This document shows, piece after piece, positions 57,468 to 64,000 of a stretch of DNA of 64,000 nucleotides. The notes under the pieces were generated by a model. The model saw only the letters and a list, made by a program, of their open reading frames with translations. It searched no databases and was not told the origin of the DNA. Both the position numbers and the translations under genes were made by a program. Origin of the DNA: an uncultured Bacteroidales bacterium (GTDB lineage Bacteria; Bacteroidota; Bacteroidia; Bacteroidales; FEN-979); the NCBI GenBank assembly GCA_903877385.1, contig CAIRDP010000009.1, positions 50,373 to 114,372 on the forward strand, given 5' to 3'. Each line of letters begins with the position of its first letter. Position 1 is the stretch's first letter.

Positions 57468-57647
57468 ATGAAAAAGATAAAAATAACTCAGGTTCGCAGC
57501 GGTATCGGGCATCCGGAACGCCAGAAACGTACTCTGGAAGCTTTAGGGCTGAGGCGGATCCGCCACTCTGTGGAACATGAAGCAACTCCCCAGATTCTGG
57601 GTATGCTTGAAAAAGTGAAACATCTTGTAAAGTTTGAAGAAGTTTAA
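57468..57647 (+). CDS. rpmD: 50S ribosomal protein L30
   Basis: A 59-residue protein. The frame opens at 57450, but the ATG at 57468 (MKKIKITQVRSGIGHPERQK) is the family start. It has LGLRRIRHSVEHEATPQI in the middle. It sits in its standard place between rpsE and rplO. Confidence 0.96.
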   Translation: MKKIKITQVRSGIGHPERQKRTLEALGLRRIRHSVEHEATPQILGMLEKVKHLVKFEEV

Positions 57648-57667
57648 TCTCTGATAAGTATAATAAC

Positions 57668-58114
57668 ATGGATTTAAGTAATCTTAAACCGGCAAAAGGT
57701 TCTATCAAGAAAGACAAACGTATCGGAAGAGGTACGGGCTCAGGCCATGGCGGAACATCTACCCGCGGTCATAAAGGGGCTAAGTCACGTTCCGGTTACT
57801 CAAAAAAACTAGGATATGAAGGTGGTCAGATGTCACTGGTGCGCCGCGTTCCCAAGTTTGGTTTTAAAAATTTCAACCGGGTAGAATATAAGGGAATCAA
57901 CCTGGATACTCTCCAGCAGTTGAGCGAAAAGAAAAATATCCTGGCTATCGGTCAGGAAACCCTTATTGAAGCTGGTTTCATCTCCAAGCGTGATAAATTC
58001 AAAATTCTCGGACGCGGAGAACTGAAAGCCAAACTGGAAGTCACAGCACATGCTTTCTCGGCTACAGCCAGGAAGGCCATTGAGGATTTAGGCGGAATAG
58101 CAAACACAATTTAA
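57668..58114 (+). CDS. rplO: 50S ribosomal protein L15
   Basis: A late-assembly protein of 148 residues with MDLSNLKPAKGS, GRGTGSGHGGTSTRGHKGAKSR and the C-terminal AHAFSATARKAIEDLGG. secY follows after 10 bp. Confidence 0.98.
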   Translation: MDLSNLKPAKGSIKKDKRIGRGTGSGHGGTSTRGHKGAKSRSGYSKKLGYEGGQMSLVRRVPKFGFKNFNRVEYKGINLDTLQQLSEKKNILAIGQETLIEAGFISKRDKFKILGRGELKAKLEVTAHAFSATARKAIEDLGGIANTI

Positions 58115-58124
58115 ACCTGTTTGA

Positions 58125-59492
58125 ATGAAAAAACTAATTCAAACCATCAGGAACATCTGGAAGATTGACGATCTCAGGAAGAGGATTCTGTATACCATTG
58201 GTATCCTTCTGATCTATCGCTTCGGAGCCTACGTAGTACTTCCCGGTGTCGACCCAAGCATGCTACACAATCTTCAGAACCAGTCGAAGCAGGGTTTGCT
58301 CGGGCTTCTGAATATGTTTTCGGGCGGAGCTTTTGCAAATGCTTCGATCTTTGCCCTCGGTATCATGCCCTATATCTCGGCATCCATTGTGATGCAGCTG
58401 CTGGGTATGGCGATCCCATATTTCCAGAAACTCCAGAAAGAGGGTGAAAGCGGCCGAAAAAAAATCAACCAGATCACCCGTTACCTTACGGTTGTCATCC
58501 TGATCCTGCAGTCGCCTGCATACATCGCAAACCTCGTTTCACAGCTTCCCCCTGAAGCCGTATATCCTTTTAATCCTAACCTGGGCCATCATTCAATCAT
58601 ATCATTTTTCGGGATCATGTCGGTAGTGATCCTCACCGCAGGCTCGATGTTCATCATGTGGCTGGGCGAGAGAATCACCGATAAAGGAATCGGAAACGGT
58701 ATTTCACTCATCATCATGATCGGTATCATCGCCAGGCTGCCTTTTGCACTTGTTGGCGAACTGGTATCGCGTATGGAACAAAAAGGAGGCGGGCTTGTAT
58801 TCTTCGTAGTCGAATTGGCTTTCCTTATCCTTGTTATCCTGGTCACTATTCTCCTGGTACAGGGAACACGTAAAATTCCCGTACAGTATGCCAAGAGGAT
58901 TGTAGGGAACAAACAGTACGGGGGCGTAAGGCAGTATATCCCATTAAAGGTTAATGCTGCGGGTGTTATGCCTATCATTTTCGCCCAGGCAATCATGTTC
59001 CTGCCTCTTACCATTGCCGGTTTTGCCAGCAATGATACACTTACAGGCTTTGCCCGGGTGTTTACCGATTACAACAGCCTTGCTTATAATGCCACGTTCT
59101 TTGTCCTGATCATTTTCTTTACATACTTCTACACTGCCATCACGATTAATCCGAACCAGATGGCCGAGGATATGAAAAAGAATGGAGGGTTTATCCCGGG
59201 AGTGAAACCCGGAAAGAGAACAGCCGAGTTTATCGACAATGTTATGTCGAGGATCACCCTGCCTGGTTCAATATTCCTTGGCTTTGTTGCCATCATGCCA
59301 TTCTTTGTCAGGATGGTTGGTGTTACAAACCAGTTCGCCCAGTTTTATGGAGGAACATCCCTCCTTATTCTTGTAGGTGTTGTGCTGGATACCTTGCAGC
59401 AGATTGAAAGCCACCTCCTGATGCGCCATTATGACGGTCTTACTAAATCGGGACGTATCAAGGGCAGGTCTTCGTACGGCGTGGCAAGCTGA
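58125..59492 (+). CDS. secY: Protein translocase subunit SecY
   Basis: SecY is the channel of the Sec translocon in the inner membrane. The 455-residue protein has ten membrane helices and shows RFGAYVVLPGVD, GIMPYISASIVMQLL (plug region) and GITDKGIGNGIS-type (ERITDKGIGNGISLI). It works with the SecDF protein encoded at 20685-23885. Confidence 0.98.
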   Translation: MKKLIQTIRNIWKIDDLRKRILYTIGILLIYRFGAYVVLPGVDPSMLHNLQNQSKQGLLGLLNMFSGGAFANASIFALGIMPYISASIVMQLLGMAIPYFQKLQKEGESGRKKINQITRYLTVVILILQSPAYIANLVSQLPPEAVYPFNPNLGHHSIISFFGIMSVVILTAGSMFIMWLGERITDKGIGNGISLIIMIGIIARLPFALVGELVSRMEQKGGGLVFFVVELAFLILVILVTILLVQGTRKIPVQYAKRIVGNKQYGGVRQYIPLKVNAAGVMPIIFAQAIMFLPLTIAGFASNDTLTGFARVFTDYNSLAYNATFFVLIIFFTYFYTAITINPNQMAEDMKKNGGFIPGVKPGKRTAEFIDNVMSRITLPGSIFLGFVAIMPFFVRMVGVTNQFAQFYGGTSLLILVGVVLDTLQQIESHLLMRHYDGLTKSGRIKGRSSYGVAS

Positions 59493-59512
59493 TGAAACTA
59501 AATTGAAACTGA

Positions 59513-60292
59513 ATGATAATCAGGACTGCGGAAGAAATAGAATTGTTAAGGGAGAATGCTCTGATTGTGAGCAGGACTCTGGCCGCAGTTGCAAAAGAAA
59601 TAAAACCGGGTGTACAAACTAAGACACTCGATAAACTAGCCGAGGAGTTTATTCGGTCGGAAGGGGCGGTACCAGGGTTTAAAGGGTACCGGGGGTTTCC
59701 GGGAACCCTGTGCATATCCCTCAATGAAGAAGTGGTGCACGGAATACCGGGAGAGAGAGTTCTTTTAAATGGTGATATTGTTTCGATCGACTGCGGATGC
59801 GTAAAGCATGGTTACTATGGCGATTCAGCCTATACCTTCGAGGTAGGGGAGGTCAAGCCTGAAGTGAGGCTGTTACTGCAAAGGACGAAAGAATCCCTGT
59901 TCAGGGCAATAGAAACTGCTGTTACAGGGAAACGTACAGGTGATATCGGTGCCGCTGTCCAGGAATATGTGGAGGGCTTCGGATATTCGGTTGTGAGAGA
60001 ACTGGTGGGGCATGGAATTGGGAAGACCCTGCACGAGAAACCCGATGTTCCCAATTACGGGAAAAGGGGAACCGGGCAAAAACTTCCTGAAGGCCTTTCC
60101 ATATGTATTGAACCCATGATCAACCTGGGAACAAAAAGTGTGGTCCAGGCGAGTGATGGATGGACGATCAGGACAGCCGACCGTATGCCTTCAGCGCATT
60201 TTGAGCTGACGGTGGTTATACGGAAGGAAAAGGCGGATGTGCTTTCCACGTTCAGATATATCGAAGAAGTTCTAGGACCTCAACTAATATAA
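59513..60292 (+). CDS. map: Type I methionine aminopeptidase
   Basis: Removes the N-terminal Met from new proteins in the cytosol, using two metal ions. The 259-residue protein has the His of [10 protein letters not shown], metal ligands in [29 protein letters not shown] and IEPMINLGT. It lies 20 bp after secY and 1 bp before infA. Confidence 0.96.
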   Translation: MIIRTAEEIELLRENALIVSRTLAAVAKEIKPGVQTKTLDKLAEEFIRSEGAVPGFKGYRGFPGTLCISLNEEVVHGIPGERVLLNGDIVSIDCGCVKHGYYGDSAYTFEVGEVKPEVRLLLQRTKESLFRAIETAVTGKRTGDIGAAVQEYVEGFGYSVVRELVGHGIGKTLHEKPDVPNYGKRGTGQKLPEGLSICIEPMINLGTKSVVQASDGWTIRTADRMPSAHFELTVVIRKEKADVLSTFRYIEEVLGPQLI

Positions 60293-60293
60293 A

Positions 60294-60512
60294 ATGTCAA
60301 AACAAGCGTCAATTCAGCAGGACGGCACTGTCGTCGAATCTCTGGGCAATGCAATGTTCAGGGTGGAACTTGAAAACGGGCATCAGATTACCGCGCATAT
60401 TTCAGGTAAAATGAGGATGCACTATATCAAGATCCTTCCGGGAGATAAAGTCCGGATCGAAATGTCACCGTATGATTTGACCAAAGGAAGAATAACATTC
60501 CGCTATCAATAG
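60294..60512 (+). CDS. infA: Translation initiation factor IF-1
   Basis: A 72-residue OB-fold protein with [36 protein letters not shown] and GRITFRYQ. Normal length, followed by rpmJ. Confidence 0.98.
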   Translation: MSKQASIQQDGTVVESLGNAMFRVELENGHQITAHISGKMRMHYIKILPGDKVRIEMSPYDLTKGRITFRYQ

Positions 60513-60529
60513 AAATAAAGAAAAGTAAA

Positions 60530-60646
60530 ATGAAAGTCAGAACATCCATTAAAAAAAGATCGGCCGACTGCAAGATCGTCCGCAGAAAAGGGGTCTTGTA
60601 CGTGATCAACAAGAAGAACCCTAAATTCAAGCAAAGACAAGGATAA
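60530..60646 (+). CDS. rpmJ: 50S ribosomal protein L36 (zinc-free type)
   Basis: A 38-residue protein found by reading the gap between infA and rps[21 protein letters not shown], then [18 protein letters not shown]. The zinc ligands of the classical form (three Cys and one His) are reduced to one Cys (Cys14), so it is the zinc-independent form common in Bacteroidota. Confidence 0.97.
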   Translation: MKVRTSIKKRSADCKIVRRKGVLYVINKKNPKFKQRQG

Positions 60647-60667
60647 TTAAAATTAAACAAAGCATAT

Positions 60668-61048
60668 ATGGCCAGAATTGCAGGTATTGATTTACCTAAA
60701 CAAAAAAGGGGAGAAATAGGTCTAACCTATATTTATGGCATCGGCAGGAGTACTGCCCAGGACATCCTGACAGAAGCAGGGGTAGACTGGAATAAAAAGG
60801 TACAGGAATGGACTGATGAGGAACAAAATAAGATCCGTGCCATCATCAACGAGAAGTACAAGATCGAAGGTGCTCTGCGTTCGGAAGTTCAGATGAACAT
60901 CAAGCGTTTGATGGATATCGGGAGTTACCGTGGTATCCGCCACCGTATCGGTTTGCCTGTAAGGGGACAAAGTACAAAGAACAATGCCCGTACACGTAAA
61001 GGCCGCAAAAAGACTGTAGCCAACAAGAAAAAGGCAACCAAGGGTTAA
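60668..61048 (+). CDS. rpsM: 30S ribosomal protein S13
   Basis: S13 contacts the P-site tRNA and the 50S subunit. The 126-residue protein has [26 protein letters not shown] and [24 protein letters not shown], with a Lys-rich end. The gap to rpsK is unusually long (107 bp) because of a repeat. Confidence 0.98.
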   Translation: MARIAGIDLPKQKRGEIGLTYIYGIGRSTAQDILTEAGVDWNKKVQEWTDEEQNKIRAIINEKYKIEGALRSEVQMNIKRLMDIGSYRGIRHRIGLPVRGQSTKNNARTRKGRKKTVANKKKATKG

Positions 61049-61050
61049 AA

Positions 61051-61082
61051 GAAGTAGCGAAATAGCGAAGTAGCGAAATAGC
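61051..61082 (+). repeat. GAARTAGC tandem 8-mer, four copies, within the alpha operon
   Basis: GAAGTAGC and GAAATAGC alternate for four copies, beginning 3 bp after the rpsM stop. They are followed by the hairpin TTTGGGC-AAA-GCCCAAA (61083-61099). The same unit in four copies lies at 27756. Confidence 0.9.
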
Positions 61083-61155
61083 TTTGGGCAAAGCCCAAAT
61101 GAGCACACAAATTAATTAAGCAATGGGTGCGAATAAATAAGAAGTAATAAATAAT

Positions 61156-61545
61156 ATGGCAAAGACTGAAAAAAGTTCAAAAAAAAGGGTTGTAAAGGTA
61201 GATGCAATAGGCAGGGCCTATGTTAATGCCTCTTTCAACAACCTGATCATTTCATTAACCAATAATGCAGGGCAGGTTATTTCCTGGTCCTCGGCTGGCA
61301 AAATGGGCTTCAAAGGCTCAAAAAAGAACACTCCTTACGCAGCCCAGATGGCTGCCACGGATGCTGCCAAGACCGCTTATGACCTGGGTCTGCGTAAAGT
61401 GAAGGTGTTCATTAAAGGACCCGGAGCCGGGCGCGAATCTGCCATGCGTACCATTCATGCCGCTGGCATTGAGGTTACGGAAATCATGGATATTACCCCT
61501 CTTCCTCATAACGGATGCCGCCCTCCGAAACGCAGGCGTGTATAA
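61156..61545 (+). CDS. rpsK: 30S ribosomal protein S11
   Basis: S11 lies in the 30S platform. The 129-residue protein has a Lys-rich start, then [40 protein letters not shown] and the C-terminal [17 protein letters not shown] end ([14 protein letters not shown]). Confidence 0.98.
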   Translation: MAKTEKSSKKRVVKVDAIGRAYVNASFNNLIISLTNNAGQVISWSSAGKMGFKGSKKNTPYAAQMAATDAAKTAYDLGLRKVKVFIKGPGAGRESAMRTIHAAGIEVTEIMDITPLPHNGCRPPKRRRV

Positions 61546-61575
61546 TCTGAATTAATCATAAAAATATTCAATACC

Positions 61576-62181
61576 ATGGCAAGATATATTGGGCCGAAAT
61601 CGAGAATTGCAAGAAGATTCAGGGATCCTATCTACGGACCTGACAAAAGTTACGAAAAAAAGAATTATCCTCCGGGAATGCATGGTCAGACGAAGCGTCG
61701 CGCCAAAGCATCGGAATACGGCACCCAGCTGATGGAAAAACAGAAAGCCAAGTACACTTATGGAATTCTGGAGCGTCAGTTCAGGAATATCTTTAATAAA
61801 GCCTCTCATAAAGGCGGCATTACAGGTGAAGTATTGCTTCAGCTTATTGAGGCACGCCTCGACAATACCGTTTTCCGTCTTGGTATTGCCCCAACCCGCG
61901 ATGGAGCCCGCCAGCTTATCGGGCACCGTCATATCACGGTTAATGGCAAGGTGGTGAACATTCCTTCTTTTGAACTGCGCCCCGGTGATATTATCTCGGT
62001 GCGCGAACGTTCCAAATCACTTGAAGTGATTGCCGACTCTCTGAGCGGCAGGGGAAACCAGTACTCATGGCTGGAATGGGATTCCAACATGCTGACCGGT
62101 AAATTCATGAACTATCCCGAACGTTCACAAATCCCTGAGAATATTAAAGAACAGCTGATCGTCGAATTGTATTCGAAATAA
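61576..62181 (+). CDS. rpsD: 30S ribosomal protein S4
   Basis: S4 starts 30S assembly and in E. coli represses the alpha operon. The 201-residue protein has [27 protein letters not shown] and the S4 domain [19 protein letters not shown]. Confidence 0.98.
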   Translation: MARYIGPKSRIARRFRDPIYGPDKSYEKKNYPPGMHGQTKRRAKASEYGTQLMEKQKAKYTYGILERQFRNIFNKASHKGGITGEVLLQLIEARLDNTVFRLGIAPTRDGARQLIGHRHITVNGKVVNIPSFELRPGDIISVRERSKSLEVIADSLSGRGNQYSWLEWDSNMLTGKFMNYPERSQIPENIKEQLIVELYSK

Positions 62182-62221
62182 CGGGAATTCATATTGATAT
62201 AAACCCTTTAAACATCGTATT

Positions 62222-63214
62222 ATGGCTATATTACCGTTCCAGAAACCTGACAAGGTTATCATGCTTGAATCGGATGATCGCCGCGGAATATTCGAATTTC
62301 GTCCGCTTGAGCCTGGTTTTGGTATTACCATCGGAAATGCACTGAGAAGAATTCTTCTGTCGTCGCTTGAAGGATTTGCAATCACTTCAGTCAAGATTGA
62401 AGGAGTGGACCAGGAGTTTTCAACCATCAAAGGTGTCATTGAAGATGTCACCGAAATCATTCTGAACCTTAAGCAGATCCGTTTCAAAAGACTTATTGAA
62501 ACAGAGAATAACGAAAAGGTAACTGTAATCATCGCTCAGCAGAAAGAATTCAAAGCAGGCGATATCAATAAATTTTTATCGGTTTTCCAGGTATTGAACC
62601 CCGAGATAGTGGTTTGCCATATGGAGCCTTCGGTAAAACTTACTGTTGAACTTTCCATTGACAAGGGAAGGGGATATATCCCGGCCGATGAGAATAAGGC
62701 GCTGACCACTTCACTTGGACGGATAGCCATCGATTCAATTCACACGCCCATAAAAAATGTTACCTATAACATCGAAAATTACCGTGTGGAGCAGAAAACC
62801 GACTATGAAAAGCTTGTAATGGAAATCATCACCGATGGTTCGATAGCCCCGAAGAATGCCCTGAAGGAATCGGCCAAGATTCTGATCCATCATTTCATGC
62901 TGTTCTCCGATGAAAAGATCACCCTGGATACGGCAGAAAAAACTGTTACCGAAGAATTTGATGAGACTTCCCTGCACATCCGCCAGCTTCTAAAAACAAA
63001 GCTGGTCGACATGGATCTCTCGGTGAGGGCACTCAATTGTCTGAAAGCAGCCGATGTGGAAACCCTGGGAGACCTTGTGGCATTTAATAAGAACGACCTC
63101 CTGAAGTTCAGGAACTTCGGAAAGAAATCCCTCACCGAACTTGAAGAACTTGTAAAATCAAAAGGCCTTGAGTTTGGGATGAATACTTCAAAATATAAAT
63201 TAGATAAGGATTAA
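62222..63214 (+). CDS. rpoA: RNA polymerase alpha subunit
   Basis: The alpha subunit forms the dimer on which RNA polymerase assembles. The 330-residue protein has [22 protein letters not shown] in the N-terminal domain, and a C-terminal domain from about residue 255 with [21 protein letters not shown] and [14 protein letters not shown] for activator and UP-element contact. Confidence 0.98.
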   Translation: MAILPFQKPDKVIMLESDDRRGIFEFRPLEPGFGITIGNALRRILLSSLEGFAITSVKIEGVDQEFSTIKGVIEDVTEIILNLKQIRFKRLIETENNEKVTVIIAQQKEFKAGDINKFLSVFQVLNPEIVVCHMEPSVKLTVELSIDKGRGYIPADENKALTTSLGRIAIDSIHTPIKNVTYNIENYRVEQKTDYEKLVMEIITDGSIAPKNALKESAKILIHHFMLFSDEKITLDTAEKTVTEEFDETSLHIRQLLKTKLVDMDLSVRALNCLKAADVETLGDLVAFNKNDLLKFRNFGKKSLTELEELVKSKGLEFGMNTSKYKLDKD

Positions 63215-63219
63215 TTGCG

Positions 63220-63789
63220 ATGAGACACCAAAAAAGAATCAATCATTTAGGCAGGACCAGTGCGCACAGGAAAGCTATGCTTTCAAACATGGCAGCTTCA
63301 CTTATTCTGCATAAACGTATAACCACCACACTTGCCAAGGCCAAGGCCCTCAGATCTTATGTTGAGCCTTTGATTACCCGGGCAAAAGACGATTCAACAC
63401 ATTCACGCCGTATCGCATTCAGCTACCTTCAGAATAAGGAAGCCGTGTCGGAACTGTTCCGTGAGATCTCCAAGAAGATCATGGAGAGACCCGGAGGTTA
63501 CACCCGTATCCTTAAAACCGGAATGCGTGCAGGAGATAATGCCGATATGTGTTTTATCGAACTTGTCGACTACAACGAATTATTACTGGGCAAGAAAGAA
63601 GATGCAAAGGCAAAGAGTACACGCAGAGGCCGCAGGGGTGTAAAGAAAGAAGAAGAAGCAGGAAAAAGCACTCCCGCACCCAAGGATGAAACTGTAGTAA
63701 AAAAGCCGAAGAAAGCTTCAAAAACAACCGAAGAAGAGAAAACTGAAACTGAGGTAAAACCGGAAGCAGCAGCAGAAGCAGAAGAGTAA
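63220..63789 (+). CDS. rplQ: 50S ribosomal protein L17 with long charged tail
   Basis: L17 lies near the tunnel exit. Residues 1 to about 120 are the family core ([41 protein letters not shown]). Residues 125-189 are a Lys/Glu/Ala/Thr-rich tail that E. coli L17 lacks. It is the last gene of the superoperon. Confidence 0.97.
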   Translation: MRHQKRINHLGRTSAHRKAMLSNMAASLILHKRITTTLAKAKALRSYVEPLITRAKDDSTHSRRIAFSYLQNKEAVSELFREISKKIMERPGGYTRILKTGMRAGDNADMCFIELVDYNELLLGKKEDAKAKSTRRGRRGVKKEEEAGKSTPAPKDETVVKKPKKASKTTEEEKTETEVKPEAAAEAEE

Positions 63790-63820
63790 TCTGTAAAACT
63801 GAAAAGTAAATAAATCCATT

Positions 63821-63857
63821 AAAAAGGATAATGTACATTGTTGCATTATCCTTTTTT
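63821..63857 (+). terminator. Terminator of the ribosomal superoperon
   Basis: AAAAAGGATAATG pairs with CATTATCCTTTTT (13 bp, 10-nt loop) followed by Ts. The loop contains a TGTACATTG unit of the repeat family. The group II intron starts 5 bp after its T run. Confidence 0.93.
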
Positions 63858-63861
63858 CGTT

Positions 63862-64000
63862 GTGCGCCCGGCATGGGCGATAACTTGGCGGTGAAAGTCC
63901 GCTATGAACTTGGCAGTAGGAATCATTAGCTCAAGGCAAGGGTGTCCTTCGCGAGAAGGAATCTGAAGGAAGCCGGCGGCAAAATCCCGGCCTGATGAAC
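63862..64000 (+). mobile_element. 5' end of group II intron (IIC-like), continues past window
   Basis: The sequence begins with GTGCG, the conserved group II 5' splice-site start, then GCCCGGCATGGGCG and further domain I segments: GGTGAAAGTCC, AGCTCAAGGCAAGGGTGTCC and TCTGAAGGAAGCCGGCGGCA. These closely resemble known group II domain I, such as the Oceanobacillus IIC intron. Position right after a terminator is typical of IIC introns. The maturase gene and 3' end would lie to the right. Confidence 0.88.

Noticed and set aside
63831..63841. The TGTACATTG in the terminator loop as a functional repeat array
   Set aside because: Only one unit is present and the loop could hold it by chance; it is listed only as a possible member of the family.

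Overview
The window is a 64 kb chromosomal piece of a Bacteroidota bacterium, most likely Bacteroidales or a relative. The evidence is the fused CcoN-CcoO and fused SecD-SecF genes, the DUF4290-MurA pair, LruC-domain surface proteins, the PD40/OmpA protein, starts that mostly lack Shine-Dalgarno sequences, and repeated TAnnTTTG promoter -7 elements. No rRNA, tRNA, CRISPR array or transposase was seen. The only mobile element is the start of a group II intron at the right edge.

Layout. 1-8352: a cbb3 cytochrome oxidase cluster (ccoI partial, ccoS, ccoNO, ccoQ-like, ccoP, ccoG, ccoH, a TauE/SafE-type membrane protein) and a lipoprotein cytochrome c, suggesting microaerobic respiration. 8410-12285 (minus): lemA with two TPM-domain genes, then htpG. 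12530-14677: ilvE and an unknown envelope protein. 14809-24398 (minus): pyrF, prfA, purM, a PD40/OmpA protein with an unusual C-terminal domain, secDF and a DUF1036-like secreted protein. 24547-27757: a helical-repeat protein, then arginine decarboxylase with a deoxyhypusine-synthase-like enzyme (a polyamine pair). 27812-36375 (minus): an ABC exporter pair, dnaJ-grpE, murA with a DUF4290 gene, and a UvrD/PcrA helicase.

36718-44385 is the accessory part: five secreted or lipid-anchored proteins. Two are tandem paralogous lipoproteins whose C-terminal domains carry a Cys motif and a hydrophobic-Gln-x-Ala-Ile-Trp motif. This resembles the internal-thioester (TQxA) adhesin domains known from Gram-positive surface proteins. 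They lie among LruC-type proteins, one of which seems to be only the N-terminal module. This locus is the best candidate for an undescribed surface system. A TylF-like methyltransferase follows.

45678-63789 is the fused str-S10-spc-alpha ribosomal superoperon from rpsL to rplQ, with secY, map, infA and rpoA, preceded by a 200-nt leader able to form hairpins. It ends at a terminator, directly followed by the 5' end of a group IIC-like intron.

Signals across genes: htpG and grpE share an upstream architecture (a 13-bp near-palindrome exactly 17 bp from a sigma-54-like -24/-12 element) absent elsewhere in what I checked. Three families of short tandem repeats sit right after gene stop codons. 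MurA has Asp in place of the usual fosfomycin-sensitive Cys.
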